Positions 6,801-16,005 of a stretch of 64,000 bases of DNA are shown here, piece after piece. Position 1 is the stretch's first letter; each line of letters begins with the position of its first letter. The notes under the pieces were generated by a model. The model was not told the origin of the DNA. It saw only the letters and a list, made by a program, of their open reading frames with translations, and made no database searches. The position numbers were made by a program, and so were the translations under genes. The DNA is from Maribacter sp. (GTDB lineage Bacteria; Bacteroidota; Bacteroidia; Flavobacteriales; Flavobacteriaceae): positions 1 through 64,000 of the forward strand of contig DRFI01000023.1 of NCBI GenBank assembly GCA_011050675.1, read 5' to 3'.

Positions 6801-7208
6801 ATGGATTTTAACCAATACCAGTCAAAAGCATACAAAACGATTCAAAGGTATAATGCTAATGAAATTGCCAACATAGTAATACCATTTCTGGGAATTGTTG
6901 GGCAAGCTGGTTCAGTAATTAGTGAATTAAAGAAAAAATTAAGAGATGGCGAATCTTATGTTAATTTTAAAATTAATCTTAAAGAAGAATTAGGAGACGT
7001 ACTTTGGTATATATCTGTAATTGCATCTGAAAATGAAATTGAACTTGAAGAAATTGCTAGTTTAAATTTAAATAAGGTTCAAGACCGTTTCTCTCCTGAA
7101 TCAAATACTATCCTGTTAGATTATGATGAAGGGTATCCAGAAGGAGAACAACTTCCTGGGGTCGTCTATCCCCCTGAAAATGGACTTGAACTTGTTTGTT
7201 GTTTTTGA
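6801..7208 (+). CDS. MazG-like protein with altered metal site
   Basis: A 135-aa single-domain protein resembling MazG/RS21-C6-type nucleotide pyrophosphohydrolases, which hydrolyse (d)NTPs to monophosphates. The second half of the metal-binding signature is present (KEELGDVLWYIS, about 61-72). The first half, usually GEAGE, reads GQAGSVISEL (about 33-42), so both expected glutamates are Gln and Ser. The C-terminal 35 residues are acidic and proline-rich. It stands alone between the integrase and the exporter operon, with about 300 bp free on each side. It may be impaired or specialised. Family assignment is fairly sure, activity is not. Confidence 0.75.
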   Translation: MDFNQYQSKAYKTIQRYNANEIANIVIPFLGIVGQAGSVISELKKKLRDGESYVNFKINLKEELGDVLWYISVIASENEIELEEIASLNLNKVQDRFSPESNTILLDYDEGYPEGEQLPGVVYPPENGLELVCCF

Positions 7209-7514
7209 TAGGGTTAAATAATTGATTATTAATATAATAAATGAATAAGAAAAACAACAAATATTCAACTCAATATCAAGTATTTGAATCATATTTTATT
7301 GCAATAATATGTGCTAGAAAAGTGTGAGTTTGCTCTTATAGATTAACTTATTAATTTTTTTACAAATCACTTTTTACAAATTGACCTTTGAAGACAATTA
7401 ATACAAATAAAATTTATTAATGGCTTTAATGTTTTCCGAGAGCTTAAGTTTGAAGTTCAAATATAAGAATTTTTCTTACATTCGAATAAGAATATTTCTA
7501 TTTAAAAGTTACAA
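7209..7514. other. Intergenic region before exporter operon
   Basis: These 306 AT-rich bases contain no convincing ORF. Close to the adaptor start, TTCTTA (7473-7478) and TAAGAA (7487-7492) form a short inverted repeat that could be an operator. No clear TAnnTTTG box precedes the ATG. Confidence 0.35.
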
Positions 7515-8615
7515 ATGAATAAAATCTATATAGGATTTGTTTTTTTATCATTGGTTTCATGTAATGCCTCAGTAGAACATCCTAATGGTGAAAAAGATAG
7601 AAGGGTTACTGAAGTATCATTACAGAAAGTAGAAGTTAGCGCACAAAGGATTACCAGTAGTTTTTTTGAAAAACAATTAATTGCCAATGGCATTGTTGAA
7701 GCCAAAAACAAAAGTGAACTTCGTTTTAAAATTAGCGAAGAAATAATAAAAATAGCTGTAAAAAATGGTCAGCAAGTGAAAAAAAATGAACTTTTGGCTA
7801 ATTTAAACAATGCATTATTAGCCAATCTTCTAAAGGAAAAAGAGATTCAATTTGAGAAGGCAAAAATGGAATTCACAAAACAAAAAATTAATTATGGGCA
7901 GGGAAACCTCTCAAATTCCGAAATTGATTCAACTATCTTATCTAGTCTGCTTATCCAAACAGGATACTTAGAAGCCCAAAACGAAGTCAAAAAAGCCACA
8001 ATTCTTTATGAACAAACTATTCTCAGGGCTCCTTTTTCAGGCATTGTCGCCAACATAACCTCGAAAACTGGGAATTTCAATACTGTAGGTGAGGTTTTTT
8101 GTAATATTATAGATAATAAAAATATGGAAGTAATATTTTGGGTTCTAGAAAGTGAATTATCGTCTATCGAACTTGGAAGAGATGTGACTGTCAGTCATAA
8201 TACCAATAGCAAGAAAAAGTATGCAGGAAATATCGTTGAGATAAATCCTTACGTCAATGAAAATGGTCTAGTAATGATAAAAGCAGTATTAAATGAATTT
8301 GATGGCAAATTGTATGATGGAATGAACGTTCAAATTTCGGTTAATGAATCATTAGAAAACGTTATTGTGATTCCCAAGGAAGCTTTAGTTTTGCGATCAA
8401 ATAAAGAGGTGGTTTTTACAATTGAAAATGGTATTGCAAAATGGAATTATGTAAGCATACTTGAAGAGAATAGCAGTAGTTATGCAATTTCTGAAGGATT
8501 GAATGTTAATGATACGTTAGTCGTTTCCGGTAATCTAAATTTAACCCACGGTGCTAAGTTAAAAGTAAATTTTATTTCTAGTGTAAATCAACAAAAGGCA
8601 ATACAAATTGATTAG
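7515..8615 (+). CDS. RND efflux periplasmic adaptor lipoprotein
   Basis: A 366-aa membrane fusion protein of the HlyD/AcrA class linking inner-membrane RND pumps to an outer-membrane channel. It is a predicted lipoprotein: a short hydrophobic signal ends in LVSC at about residue 16. A lipoyl-like half motif lies at about 72-100, a helical hairpin at about 105-160, the second lipoyl half with LRAPFSGIVANI at about 175, then beta-barrel and membrane-proximal domains. It overlaps the first permease by 8 bp, so translation is coupled. No TolC-type outer-membrane factor is encoded nearby, so a host channel must be used. Confidence 0.9.
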   Translation: MNKIYIGFVFLSLVSCNASVEHPNGEKDRRVTEVSLQKVEVSAQRITSSFFEKQLIANGIVEAKNKSELRFKISEEIIKIAVKNGQQVKKNELLANLNNALLANLLKEKEIQFEKAKMEFTKQKINYGQGNLSNSEIDSTILSSLLIQTGYLEAQNEVKKATILYEQTILRAPFSGIVANITSKTGNFNTVGEVFCNIIDNKNMEVIFWVLESELSSIELGRDVTVSHNTNSKKKYAGNIVEINPYVNENGLVMIKAVLNEFDGKLYDGMNVQISVNESLENVIVIPKEALVLRSNKEVVFTIENGIAKWNYVSILEENSSSYAISEGLNVNDTLVVSGNLNLTHGAKLKVNFISSVNQQKAIQID

Positions 8616-11600
8616 CTTTCTTTTGCATAGACCAATTGCAGTGTTTATGACAATCTTAGCATTGGTATTGCTGGGTTTAGTTGCAATCCTAAGGATACCT
8701 ATTTCACTAATGCCGGATATTTCAATACCTGAAATCACTGTTCATGTTAATTATCCCAACAATACGGCTAGAGAAATAGAAACTAAGGTAATTAGGCCGC
8801 TTAGAAATCAATTATCCCAAATTTCAAATTTAAATGATATTAAAAGCGAAAGTAGAGATGGTTCGGCTATAATTATCCTAGAATATCAATATGGCACCGA
8901 TACCGATTTCGCATTTATTGAGACAAACGAAAAAATTGATGCAGCACTCAGTTTTTTGCCCCAAGATATAGACAGGCCAAGAGCTATAAAAGCATCGACA
9001 ACTGACATACCCGTCCTCAATCTAACGGTTTCACTTAAAGAAGACTATAGTGATTCCAGATTCTTAGAGTTAAGTGAATTTGTTGAAACGGTTTTGGTAA
9101 AGAGAATAGAACAATTGCCACAAGTTGCTCTTGCAGATATAAGTGGTCAGACTCAAGCAGAGATAAGCATTACTCCAAACAATCAATTAACGCAAAGTTT
9201 AGGCATTAATCTCATTACAATAGCAAACGCCGTCCAACAAAATAATTTTGAACAAGGTAATTTAATCGTTCAAAATGGTAACTATCAATATAATTTTAAG
9301 TTTTCTAATTCTCTAAGAACAAAAAAAGATATTGAAGATGTTTACGTTTCTTCGGAAAATCGCTTAGTTCAAATTAAGGATATTGCAACTGTAAAGGTTC
9401 AACCACAGCAAGACCTTGGATTAGTATATAATAATTCAAAAAGAGCCTTAGTTTTAGCAGTTATTAAGCAAGCCAATGCAAGAACTTATGAGCTAAAAAC
9501 TTCTTTAGAAAAGTTAATAACTTCTTTTGAATCTGATTATCCAGAACTAGATTTTCAAATTAATCAAGACCAAACTTCCATACTAAAAATGTCAATTGAC
9601 AATCTTAAGCTTAGCTTATTAATAGGAAGCGTTCTTGCGATATTAATAATGTTCCTTTTTTCAAAGGACATTAAATCATCTTTAATCATTGCCATAAGTA
9701 TCCCGATATCGCTAATAATGAGCATTCTTATAATGTTTGGTTTGGGATTATCCATTAATATAATTTCCTTATCAGGGTTAATTTTTGGTGTTGGATTGAT
9801 GATTGACAATTCAATCATTGTAATTGATAATATAAACCAAAAGTTAGTGGCAGGAGTCAACTTGATTGAAGCGTGCATTACTGGGACTAATGAGATAATT
9901 TCACCATTGTTCAGTTCTGTTCTAACTACTTGTTCAGTATTTGTTCCATTGATTTTTCTTAGAGGTATAACTGGTGCCTTGTTTTATGATCAGGCGATGG
10001 CTGTTTCGATAGGTTTGGGATCTTCGCTCTTAGTTTCTATATTAATAATTCCAGTAGTTTTCAACCAAATTAAATCAAAAAGAGTTTTATGGGAAAAGAG
10101 GTTTGATTTAAATTTAGAAAAATTGAAAATTGAAGATTTATATGAAAAAGGATACAACTATTTTAATGAGAGAAAGTACATTGTTTATATAACTTCAATT
10201 GGCTTTATGATATTGGCTTTAATCCTTTTTATACAATTGGAGTACGAAAAATTGCCTCAAATTAATCAAACAGAAGCAATTTTGACTTTAGATTGGAATG
10301 AAAATATTAATGTTGAGGAGAATCACCGTCGAATTTTAAATATCTTTCATGGTTACCCAAATTTAGAAATTTATTATGCTGAAGTGGGCATACAACAGTT
10401 TTTGCTGAAAAGGGATAATTTACAAAGTTTTTCTGAATCCAAAGTGTATTTTAAATTAAAGACTGTCGAAGACTTATCGAAATTTAAAAGTTTGATTGGA
10501 GTTTATTTGTCAAAAAGCTATCCTAATGCAAAATTTCGTTTTGACCCTCCTAAAAATCTTTTTGAATATGTTTTTGGTAATGAAAAAGCGCACCTTTTAG
10601 CTAAGATATCTAATAGTAACTCACTAGAAGTGCCAAACGAAAGGGAATTCAGTGAAATAAGAAATACTATGGGTCCAAAAAATAAATCCTATGTAACTTT
10701 ACAAAATACTTCTGCAATTGAAATTCTTCACGATAATTTACTACTATATGGAGTAGACTATTATCAGCTGATAAACGAACTCAAAACAATTTTTAATCAA
10801 AATTTGATTGACGACCTAAAGGCAAATAAAAAGTTTTTCCCCATTAAATTAAATTACGAAAAATCTGAAATAAATAGGAATATTTATGAGTTAAACATAA
10901 CCAATAAAAATGGAGAAGCCATTCCGTTACGACATTTAATTAGGGTAAACAAAGTACTTAACTATAAATCTATTCATGCAGATAGAAGTGGTGAGTACTT
11001 GGGTTTTGAGTTGACTCCCGAAAAAACTGAAGAATTAACTGTAACAGATATCAGAGAAAGTTTCAAGGAGAAATCAGTATGGAATGTAAGATTTGCCGGA
11101 AGCTATTACGATTTAAAAGATTTAAATAGAGAACTACTTTGGGTGGCTCTAGTATCACTTTTATTGCTTTACTTCATTATGTCGGCTCAATTTGAATCTT
11201 TTTGGCAACCGTTGATAATTCTTACTGAAATTCCTATAGACATTGGTGGAGGGTTATTATTGCTTTGGCTATTTGGAGGTACTATCAATGTCATGTCGGC
11301 AATGGGTATAGTAATAATGAGTGGAATAATTATAAATGACAGTATTTTAAAATTACATACAATTAACTTATTAAGAAAAAAAGGATTGGTTACCGAAGAT
11401 GCAATTAAACAAAGTGGAAAATTAAGACTTAAACCTATTTTAATGACTTCTTTAACAACAATTTTAGCCTTGTCACCCTTTTTATTTGCTAGTGGTTTAG
11501 GAAGTGAATTGCAGAAACCTCTTGCCCTTACCGTCATTGGGGGAATGATAATAGGTGTTTTTATAAGTCTTTATTTTATTCCTTTTATTTATAAACTTTT

Positions 11601-11619
11601 ACACAATTGGCTAGATTGA
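8608..11619 (+). CDS. RND efflux transporter permease, subunit 1
   Basis: A 1003-aa inner-membrane RND (HAE-1-like) permease driven by the proton gradient. TM1 is at about 7-29 (RPIAVFMTILALVLLGLVAI), followed by the first porter loop with LMPDISIPEI, then TM2-6 at about 330-475, a second large loop and TM7-12 at about 845-1000. TM4 carries GVGLMIDNSIIVIDN, with one of the two relay acids seen in AcrB as Asp and the second as Asn. The start is a TTG (8608) overlapping the adaptor stop. With the next gene it probably forms a heteromeric pump, as in MdtBC-type systems. Substrate unknown. Confidence 0.9.
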   Translation: MISFLLHRPIAVFMTILALVLLGLVAILRIPISLMPDISIPEITVHVNYPNNTAREIETKVIRPLRNQLSQISNLNDIKSESRDGSAIIILEYQYGTDTDFAFIETNEKIDAALSFLPQDIDRPRAIKASTTDIPVLNLTVSLKEDYSDSRFLELSEFVETVLVKRIEQLPQVALADISGQTQAEISITPNNQLTQSLGINLITIANAVQQNNFEQGNLIVQNGNYQYNFKFSNSLRTKKDIEDVYVSSENRLVQIKDIATVKVQPQQDLGLVYNNSKRALVLAVIKQANARTYELKTSLEKLITSFESDYPELDFQINQDQTSILKMSIDNLKLSLLIGSVLAILIMFLFSKDIKSSLIIAISIPISLIMSILIMFGLGLSINIISLSGLIFGVGLMIDNSIIVIDNINQKLVAGVNLIEACITGTNEIISPLFSSVLTTCSVFVPLIFLRGITGALFYDQAMAVSIGLGSSLLVSILIIPVVFNQIKSKRVLWEKRFDLNLEKLKIEDLYEKGYNYFNERKYIVYITSIGFMILALILFIQLEYEKLPQINQTEAILTLDWNENINVEENHRRILNIFHGYPNLEIYYAEVGIQQFLLKRDNLQSFSESKVYFKLKTVEDLSKFKSLIGVYLSKSYPNAKFRFDPPKNLFEYVFGNEKAHLLAKISNSNSLEVPNEREFSEIRNTMGPKNKSYVTLQNTSAIEILHDNLLLYGVDYYQLINELKTIFNQNLIDDLKANKKFFPIKLNYEKSEINRNIYELNITNKNGEAIPLRHLIRVNKVLNYKSIHADRSGEYLGFELTPEKTEELTVTDIRESFKEKSVWNVRFAGSYYDLKDLNRELLWVALVSLLLLYFIMSAQFESFWQPLIILTEIPIDIGGGLLLLWLFGGTINVMSAMGIVIMSGIIINDSILKLHTINLLRKKGLVTEDAIKQSGKLRLKPILMTSLTTILALSPFLFASGLGSELQKPLALTVIGGMIIGVFISLYFIPFIYKLLHNWLD

Positions 11620-14600
11620 TGAAACTTTCGGCGTTTAAAATATACATTATTTTTACTGTGCTGACATTACTTGGGATTTTTGTTATTCCTAAACTTGCAT
11701 TAAGGTTAAACCCTTCAATAAATCCATCTTCGATAAATGTAAGTTATTATTGGCAAGGGGCTGATTCTTATAGCTTAGAGAGGGAAGTGACATCTGTATT
11801 GGAGAGTGGATTTGCCACAATCAAGGGTTTGGAAAATATGAGTTCTCGATCTTCAAAAGGCTATGGTAGTATCACTTTGGACTTTGACAAGTATACAAAA
11901 ATTGATATTGCAAGATTTGAAGTTTCAGCCGTTTTACGTAGGCTGTATAAAAAACTTCCCACTTCAGTTGCTTATCCCGTAATTATTCCCAATCATTCAG
12001 ATGAAGATAATTTAGAAAACTTTTTAACTCTTAGTATAAATGCAAATGAATCCTTATTGGATATTCAAAAAAAGACATTAAGTGTTATAGCTCCGGTCTT
12101 GGGGTCCATTGAAGGTGTTGAGGGAATAAAGATTTATGGAGCTGAGAAAGAGGAGTTTCTACTAAGATATGACCTGCAACAGCTAAATTTATTGAAAATA
12201 TCAAAAAAACACTTGATAAATGCAATACAAAAATTCTTCAGCCGTGAAAGTCTTGGTCAGGTGTATTTAAATGATAGATATAGTACAGTCACTATATTTC
12301 CTAATGATAGTATTGATTGGCACTTACCAGTCATTTCTAAAAATGGGCGTATAATTTATTTAGATCAATTAGTCAAGATTTCTAAGCAGGGGAAAGAACC
12401 TCAATCTTATTTTAGGGTTAATGGTGAAAATGCAATCAGTTTAGTTATTACTGCGAAGAAGAATGTAAATATTATCAAAGTAAGTAATAGAATTGATAAT
12501 GAATTGCATAAACTCAAAGAACTACTGCCCTCTTCATATAATGTTTTGCAAACCTATGATTCTTCTGAATATCTTAGTGAGGAACTACAAAAAATTTATA
12601 AAAGAAGTTTATATGCAATTATGTTGTTAGTCTTTATATTGATGATAAGTCATACTCTAAGATACTTGGTTGTGGTAATTCTAACTATAATAGCCAACTT
12701 GGGAATAGCCGTTCTCTTATATTACGCATTTAATATTGAAATTCAGTTATATTCTTTGGCCGGCATCACTATTTCTCTCGGATTGATTATTGATAATGTA
12801 ATTATTACCACTGATCATATCATGAAAAAAGGTGTTCAGAATATTTTCACACCCTTATTGGCTTCTACTTTAACGACTATAGGGGCTTTGACAACAATAT
12901 TTTTTTTGAGTGAAAAATTAAAGGTAAATCTCATTGATTTTGCAAAAATTATTGCCATCAATTTAACTGTTTCATTTTTAGTGGCCTGGTGGTTAGTACC
13001 TGCAATATTAAAAAAAATGAAAATTAATTTAGACAAGGGTGTAAAATTAATAGCAATTAAGACCATAGATATTTATTCCAAATATGAACGTTTAATTCTT
13101 GTCTTGTTAAGATTTAAAAAATTGACAATTCTATTTTTAATTTTAGTTTTCGGCATTCCTCTTTTTATGTTACCCTCACGAGTAGAAAATAATGGAAATG
13201 TTTTTAACACATTCTATAATAATACATTAGGATCTCAATTGTATATAGCAAAGATTAAACCAAAGATTGATAAATATCTAGGTGGTACACTTAAACTCTT
13301 TTCGCAATATGTATTTGAGAATGCGTATTACGGACGTAATGAGCAAACCAGATTATTTGTGAACGCCTCCATGGAAAAAGGAGGAACTGTTCACCAAATG
13401 AATGAAGTTTTTCTGGGATTAGAGAATTATATATCGGGATTTTCTGAAATAAAGCATTTTAACAGTAATATTCAAAATAAAAATTTTGGAAGAATAGAGA
13501 TAATTTTTCAAGACCAATTCTCAGAATCATCATATCCTTACTTCCTAAAGGGATTACTTTCTAGAAAAGTTTTAGATATTGGCGGAATAGATTGGAGTAT
13601 ATTCGGAGTTGGCAAGGCATTCAATAATACGCGCATAACTCGAGAACCTATTAATTTTACAATAGAGGCAACAGGTTATGATTATGATATCCTAAACGTA
13701 ATTGCCGATACTCTTAAGCAAAATCTCCTAGCAAATTCAAAGGTTTTAAATGTGGTTGTAAGGGATAAAAGCCGCATTGCAAAAGAACCTTCCTATGAAT
13801 ATATACTAAGGATGGACAATAATCGTTTAGCACAACTAAAAACATTTCCTTCTTCAATTTTTGAAAATCTCAAAAACTTAACATCCTCTAAATATGAAGA
13901 TATCAGTCTTACCATTGATAGTAGATATGTGCCAATACGCCTGGAGTCTTCAAACTCAAATACCGTTGGAATTTGGAATATAAATAATACTTCTTTGGCA
14001 CGATTTGATAATAGGTTAGTCCTTGACGGCATATCTAATTTTGATAAGAAGAGGGAAGATGAAAGTATATACAAATTCAATCAAGAATATGTCCGATTAG
14101 TAGATATTAAGTACGCTGGCGCCGCAAAATTTGGATCAATTTTTGTAAATGAACAACTTAATAGCTTGGGATCCACCTTGCCCATAGGTTATAAATTCGA
14201 AAGAATAGATGAAAATATTAGTTTTGGAGAGGAAGAAAGTTTTTCTTATTTTATATTATTGATTTTCATTTTAGGTATTATATATATTATTTGCTCAATA
14301 TTATTTGAGAGTTTTAAACAACCCTTTATAATAATAAGTATGATTCCCATTTCTTTTATAGGTGTATTTCTCACTTTTTATCTCTTTGATCTAAATTTTG
14401 ACCAAGGCGGTCTTGCAAGTTTCGTCATATTAAGTGGTATTACTGTTAATTCAGTTATTTTTATAATTGATTCCTATAATAAATTCAGAAAGGAATTTCC
14501 TAAATCAAGTAATTTAAAACTTTATTTAAAAGCATTTAAATTAAAAGCATTTCCTATCAACCTTACCATTATTTCTACAATAATGGGTTTTATACCTTTT

Positions 14601-14723
14601 ATAATGGACGGTCAAAACCAAGTTTTTTGGTTTGCTTTGGGAGCTGGTACTATTGGTGGGTTGATTTTTTCTTATTTGGGACTTATATTTTATCTACCCC
14701 TATTTACTCTAAATAAAGAATAA
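11619..14723 (+). CDS. RND efflux transporter permease, subunit 2
   Basis: A second RND permease of 1034 aa, divergent from the first. The ATG at 11619 overlaps the preceding TGA by one base; the open frame is open slightly further upstream. TM1 at about 5-25 is followed by porter domains, TM4 has GLIIDNVIITTDHI, and the C-terminal membrane bundle is near 880-1030 (ILSGITVNSVIFIIDSYN). Two unlike permeases with one adaptor and no outer-membrane factor suggest a heterotrimer. The gene converges on the kinase gene with only 15 bp between stops. Weak relay motifs make the substrate and even the energy coupling uncertain. Confidence 0.88.
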   Translation: MKLSAFKIYIIFTVLTLLGIFVIPKLALRLNPSINPSSINVSYYWQGADSYSLEREVTSVLESGFATIKGLENMSSRSSKGYGSITLDFDKYTKIDIARFEVSAVLRRLYKKLPTSVAYPVIIPNHSDEDNLENFLTLSINANESLLDIQKKTLSVIAPVLGSIEGVEGIKIYGAEKEEFLLRYDLQQLNLLKISKKHLINAIQKFFSRESLGQVYLNDRYSTVTIFPNDSIDWHLPVISKNGRIIYLDQLVKISKQGKEPQSYFRVNGENAISLVITAKKNVNIIKVSNRIDNELHKLKELLPSSYNVLQTYDSSEYLSEELQKIYKRSLYAIMLLVFILMISHTLRYLVVVILTIIANLGIAVLLYYAFNIEIQLYSLAGITISLGLIIDNVIITTDHIMKKGVQNIFTPLLASTLTTIGALTTIFFLSEKLKVNLIDFAKIIAINLTVSFLVAWWLVPAILKKMKINLDKGVKLIAIKTIDIYSKYERLILVLLRFKKLTILFLILVFGIPLFMLPSRVENNGNVFNTFYNNTLGSQLYIAKIKPKIDKYLGGTLKLFSQYVFENAYYGRNEQTRLFVNASMEKGGTVHQMNEVFLGLENYISGFSEIKHFNSNIQNKNFGRIEIIFQDQFSESSYPYFLKGLLSRKVLDIGGIDWSIFGVGKAFNNTRITREPINFTIEATGYDYDILNVIADTLKQNLLANSKVLNVVVRDKSRIAKEPSYEYILRMDNNRLAQLKTFPSSIFENLKNLTSSKYEDISLTIDSRYVPIRLESSNSNTVGIWNINNTSLARFDNRLVLDGISNFDKKREDESIYKFNQEYVRLVDIKYAGAAKFGSIFVNEQLNSLGSTLPIGYKFERIDENISFGEEESFSYFILLIFILGIIYIICSILFESFKQPFIIISMIPISFIGVFLTFYLFDLNFDQGGLASFVILSGITVNSVIFIIDSYNKFRKEFPKSSNLKLYLKAFKLKAFPINLTIISTIMGFIPFIMDGQNQVFWFALGAGTIGGLIFSYLGLIFYLPLFTLNKE

Positions 14724-14738
14724 GCAAATTGAAGCTTA

Positions 14739-15605
14739 TCAAATATCTTGATTCTTAAAACCTTTAATATAATAGAATAGATATTCAATTCGGTTAAAAA
14801 GATTCGGCTTCCTTTTGAGTAAATCCAAAATATCATTATAGTTAGATATTCTATTTTGAGCATCCTTGGTCAAGCATCTTACAATTATGTATCTATAAGG
14901 TTCCTTAATTTTCATCCATTCTTTAGGAAGAGGTTTGTTTTGTATATTTTCCAATATCTCACTTATTTGATTATCATTTGTTCTTGAACCAAATGGAAGG
15001 TCTCCCGTAAATAACTCAAATAATATACAACCAAAACACCAAATATCATATTTTGAGTTCACTTCTCTATTCAGGTATTCTGGAGGAGCATATTCTGGTG
15101 TAATATACGAGCCAATCCCTTTGTACTTAACACCATAATCTGCAAGTTTAAATACTATTCTTGTATCACTTTTAAACGCTAAAATATTTGAAGGTTTCAA
15201 ATCTCCATGAAATAATCCCAAATTTTGAAGATGCTTTAAACCTAAAATTATATCACTAAAAAAAAAGTTGGTTAATTTAAATTTAGAACTAGCTAATGAC
15301 CTTATATCACCAAATTCAGACCATTCTAAAATATAAGCTTTATAATACTTCTTTTGATAAAGTATAGAATCAAATACCTTAAAACAATTAATAACATTAG
15401 TATGCGAAACTTCCACATCGTAATGAGGTATTTTGAAATCATGATTTATGGGAACTAATTTAATAGCATAAACCTCTAAATTTAGTTTACATTTTACCTT
15501 TAATAGTTTAGAGGTTTTATCACTGACAATTTTAAGTATTTCATAGTTCTGAATTATATTTTCGAATAATTTCTTTTGCATATTCCAATTTTTCTGGTAT
15601 GACAT
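14739..15605 (-). CDS. Eukaryotic-like serine/threonine protein kinase
   Basis: A 288-aa stand-alone kinase domain. The glycine-rich loop is degenerate, but the catalytic set is complete: Lys49 (VYAIKLV), Asp135 and Asn140 in FHGDLKPSN, Asp156 in the DYG that replaces DFG, and the APPEY motif near 172-177. No membrane span or sensor domain is attached, so it should be cytoplasmic. It is the last gene of the operon and its start overlaps the CxxC lipoprotein gene by 65 bp; Met9 would give a shorter overlap. Substrate unknown. Its place suggests control of the export or signalling system encoded around it. Confidence 0.85.
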   Translation of the reverse strand: MSYQKNWNMQKKLFENIIQNYEILKIVSDKTSKLLKVKCKLNLEVYAIKLVPINHDFKIPHYDVEVSHTNVINCFKVFDSILYQKKYYKAYILEWSEFGDIRSLASSKFKLTNFFFSDIILGLKHLQNLGLFHGDLKPSNILAFKSDTRIVFKLADYGVKYKGIGSYITPEYAPPEYLNREVNSKYDIWCFGCILFELFTGDLPFGSRTNDNQISEILENIQNKPLPKEWMKIKEPYRYIIVRCLTKDAQNRISNYNDILDLLKRKPNLFNRIEYLFYYIKGFKNQDI

Positions 15606-16005
15606 CGATATATACCTCTATTTCATTATTTACTATAACAAAAATAAAGGGATGCCTATAGTCCGTGATATTATTACTTAAACTATTGGATATGTCAAAT
15701 AATATTCGGTCTTGTTGTTCAAATTTTTTGGCACGACCAGCTAGAGTGATATTGCTGTCACCCATCAAAACAACACGAGTGTTAGCCCTCAATGTATTAC
15801 TATTCAATTCTTCCATAATTGAGTCATAACAGCCTGAACATGCATTTGTTGGCATAAATACAAAAAGACCTTTTTCAATATTTTTTATATTGTGGATATT
15901 TTGCATATATTCTAGTATCTCGTGATTCTGGTTTTGTACGCAATTCAAAAAAAGTAAAAAAATAAGTAAAATTATATATAGTTTTTCTCTATTCATTCGT
16001 TTCAA
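15541..16005 (-). CDS. Thioredoxin-like lipoprotein with CSGC motif
   Basis: A 154-aa predicted lipoprotein: hydrophobic signal (about 9-21) ending in FLNC, Cys22. The mature part has a thioredoxin-like strand, GLFVFMPTNACSGC, with the pair Cys56/Cys59, then helices and an FIFVIVNNEIEV strand typical of the fold's end. It may act as a thiol reductase or oxidase in the periplasm. The cysteine peptide made from the same operon is an obvious possible client, although that is inference. It overlaps both neighbours, the propeller gene by 17 bp and the kinase gene by 65 bp, so the three are tightly coupled. Confidence 0.75.
   Translation of the reverse strand: MKRMNREKLYIILLIFLLFLNCVQNQNHEILEYMQNIHNIKNIEKGLFVFMPTNACSGCYDSIMEELNSNTLRANTRVVLMGDSNITLAGRAKKFEQQDRILFDISNSLSNNITDYRHPFIFVIVNNEIEVYIDVIPEKLEYAKEIIRKYNSEL

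Noticed and set aside
9564..9878. Antisense ORFs inside the RND permease genes
   Set aside because: They mirror membrane-helix codons of the pumps and have no start signals of their own.
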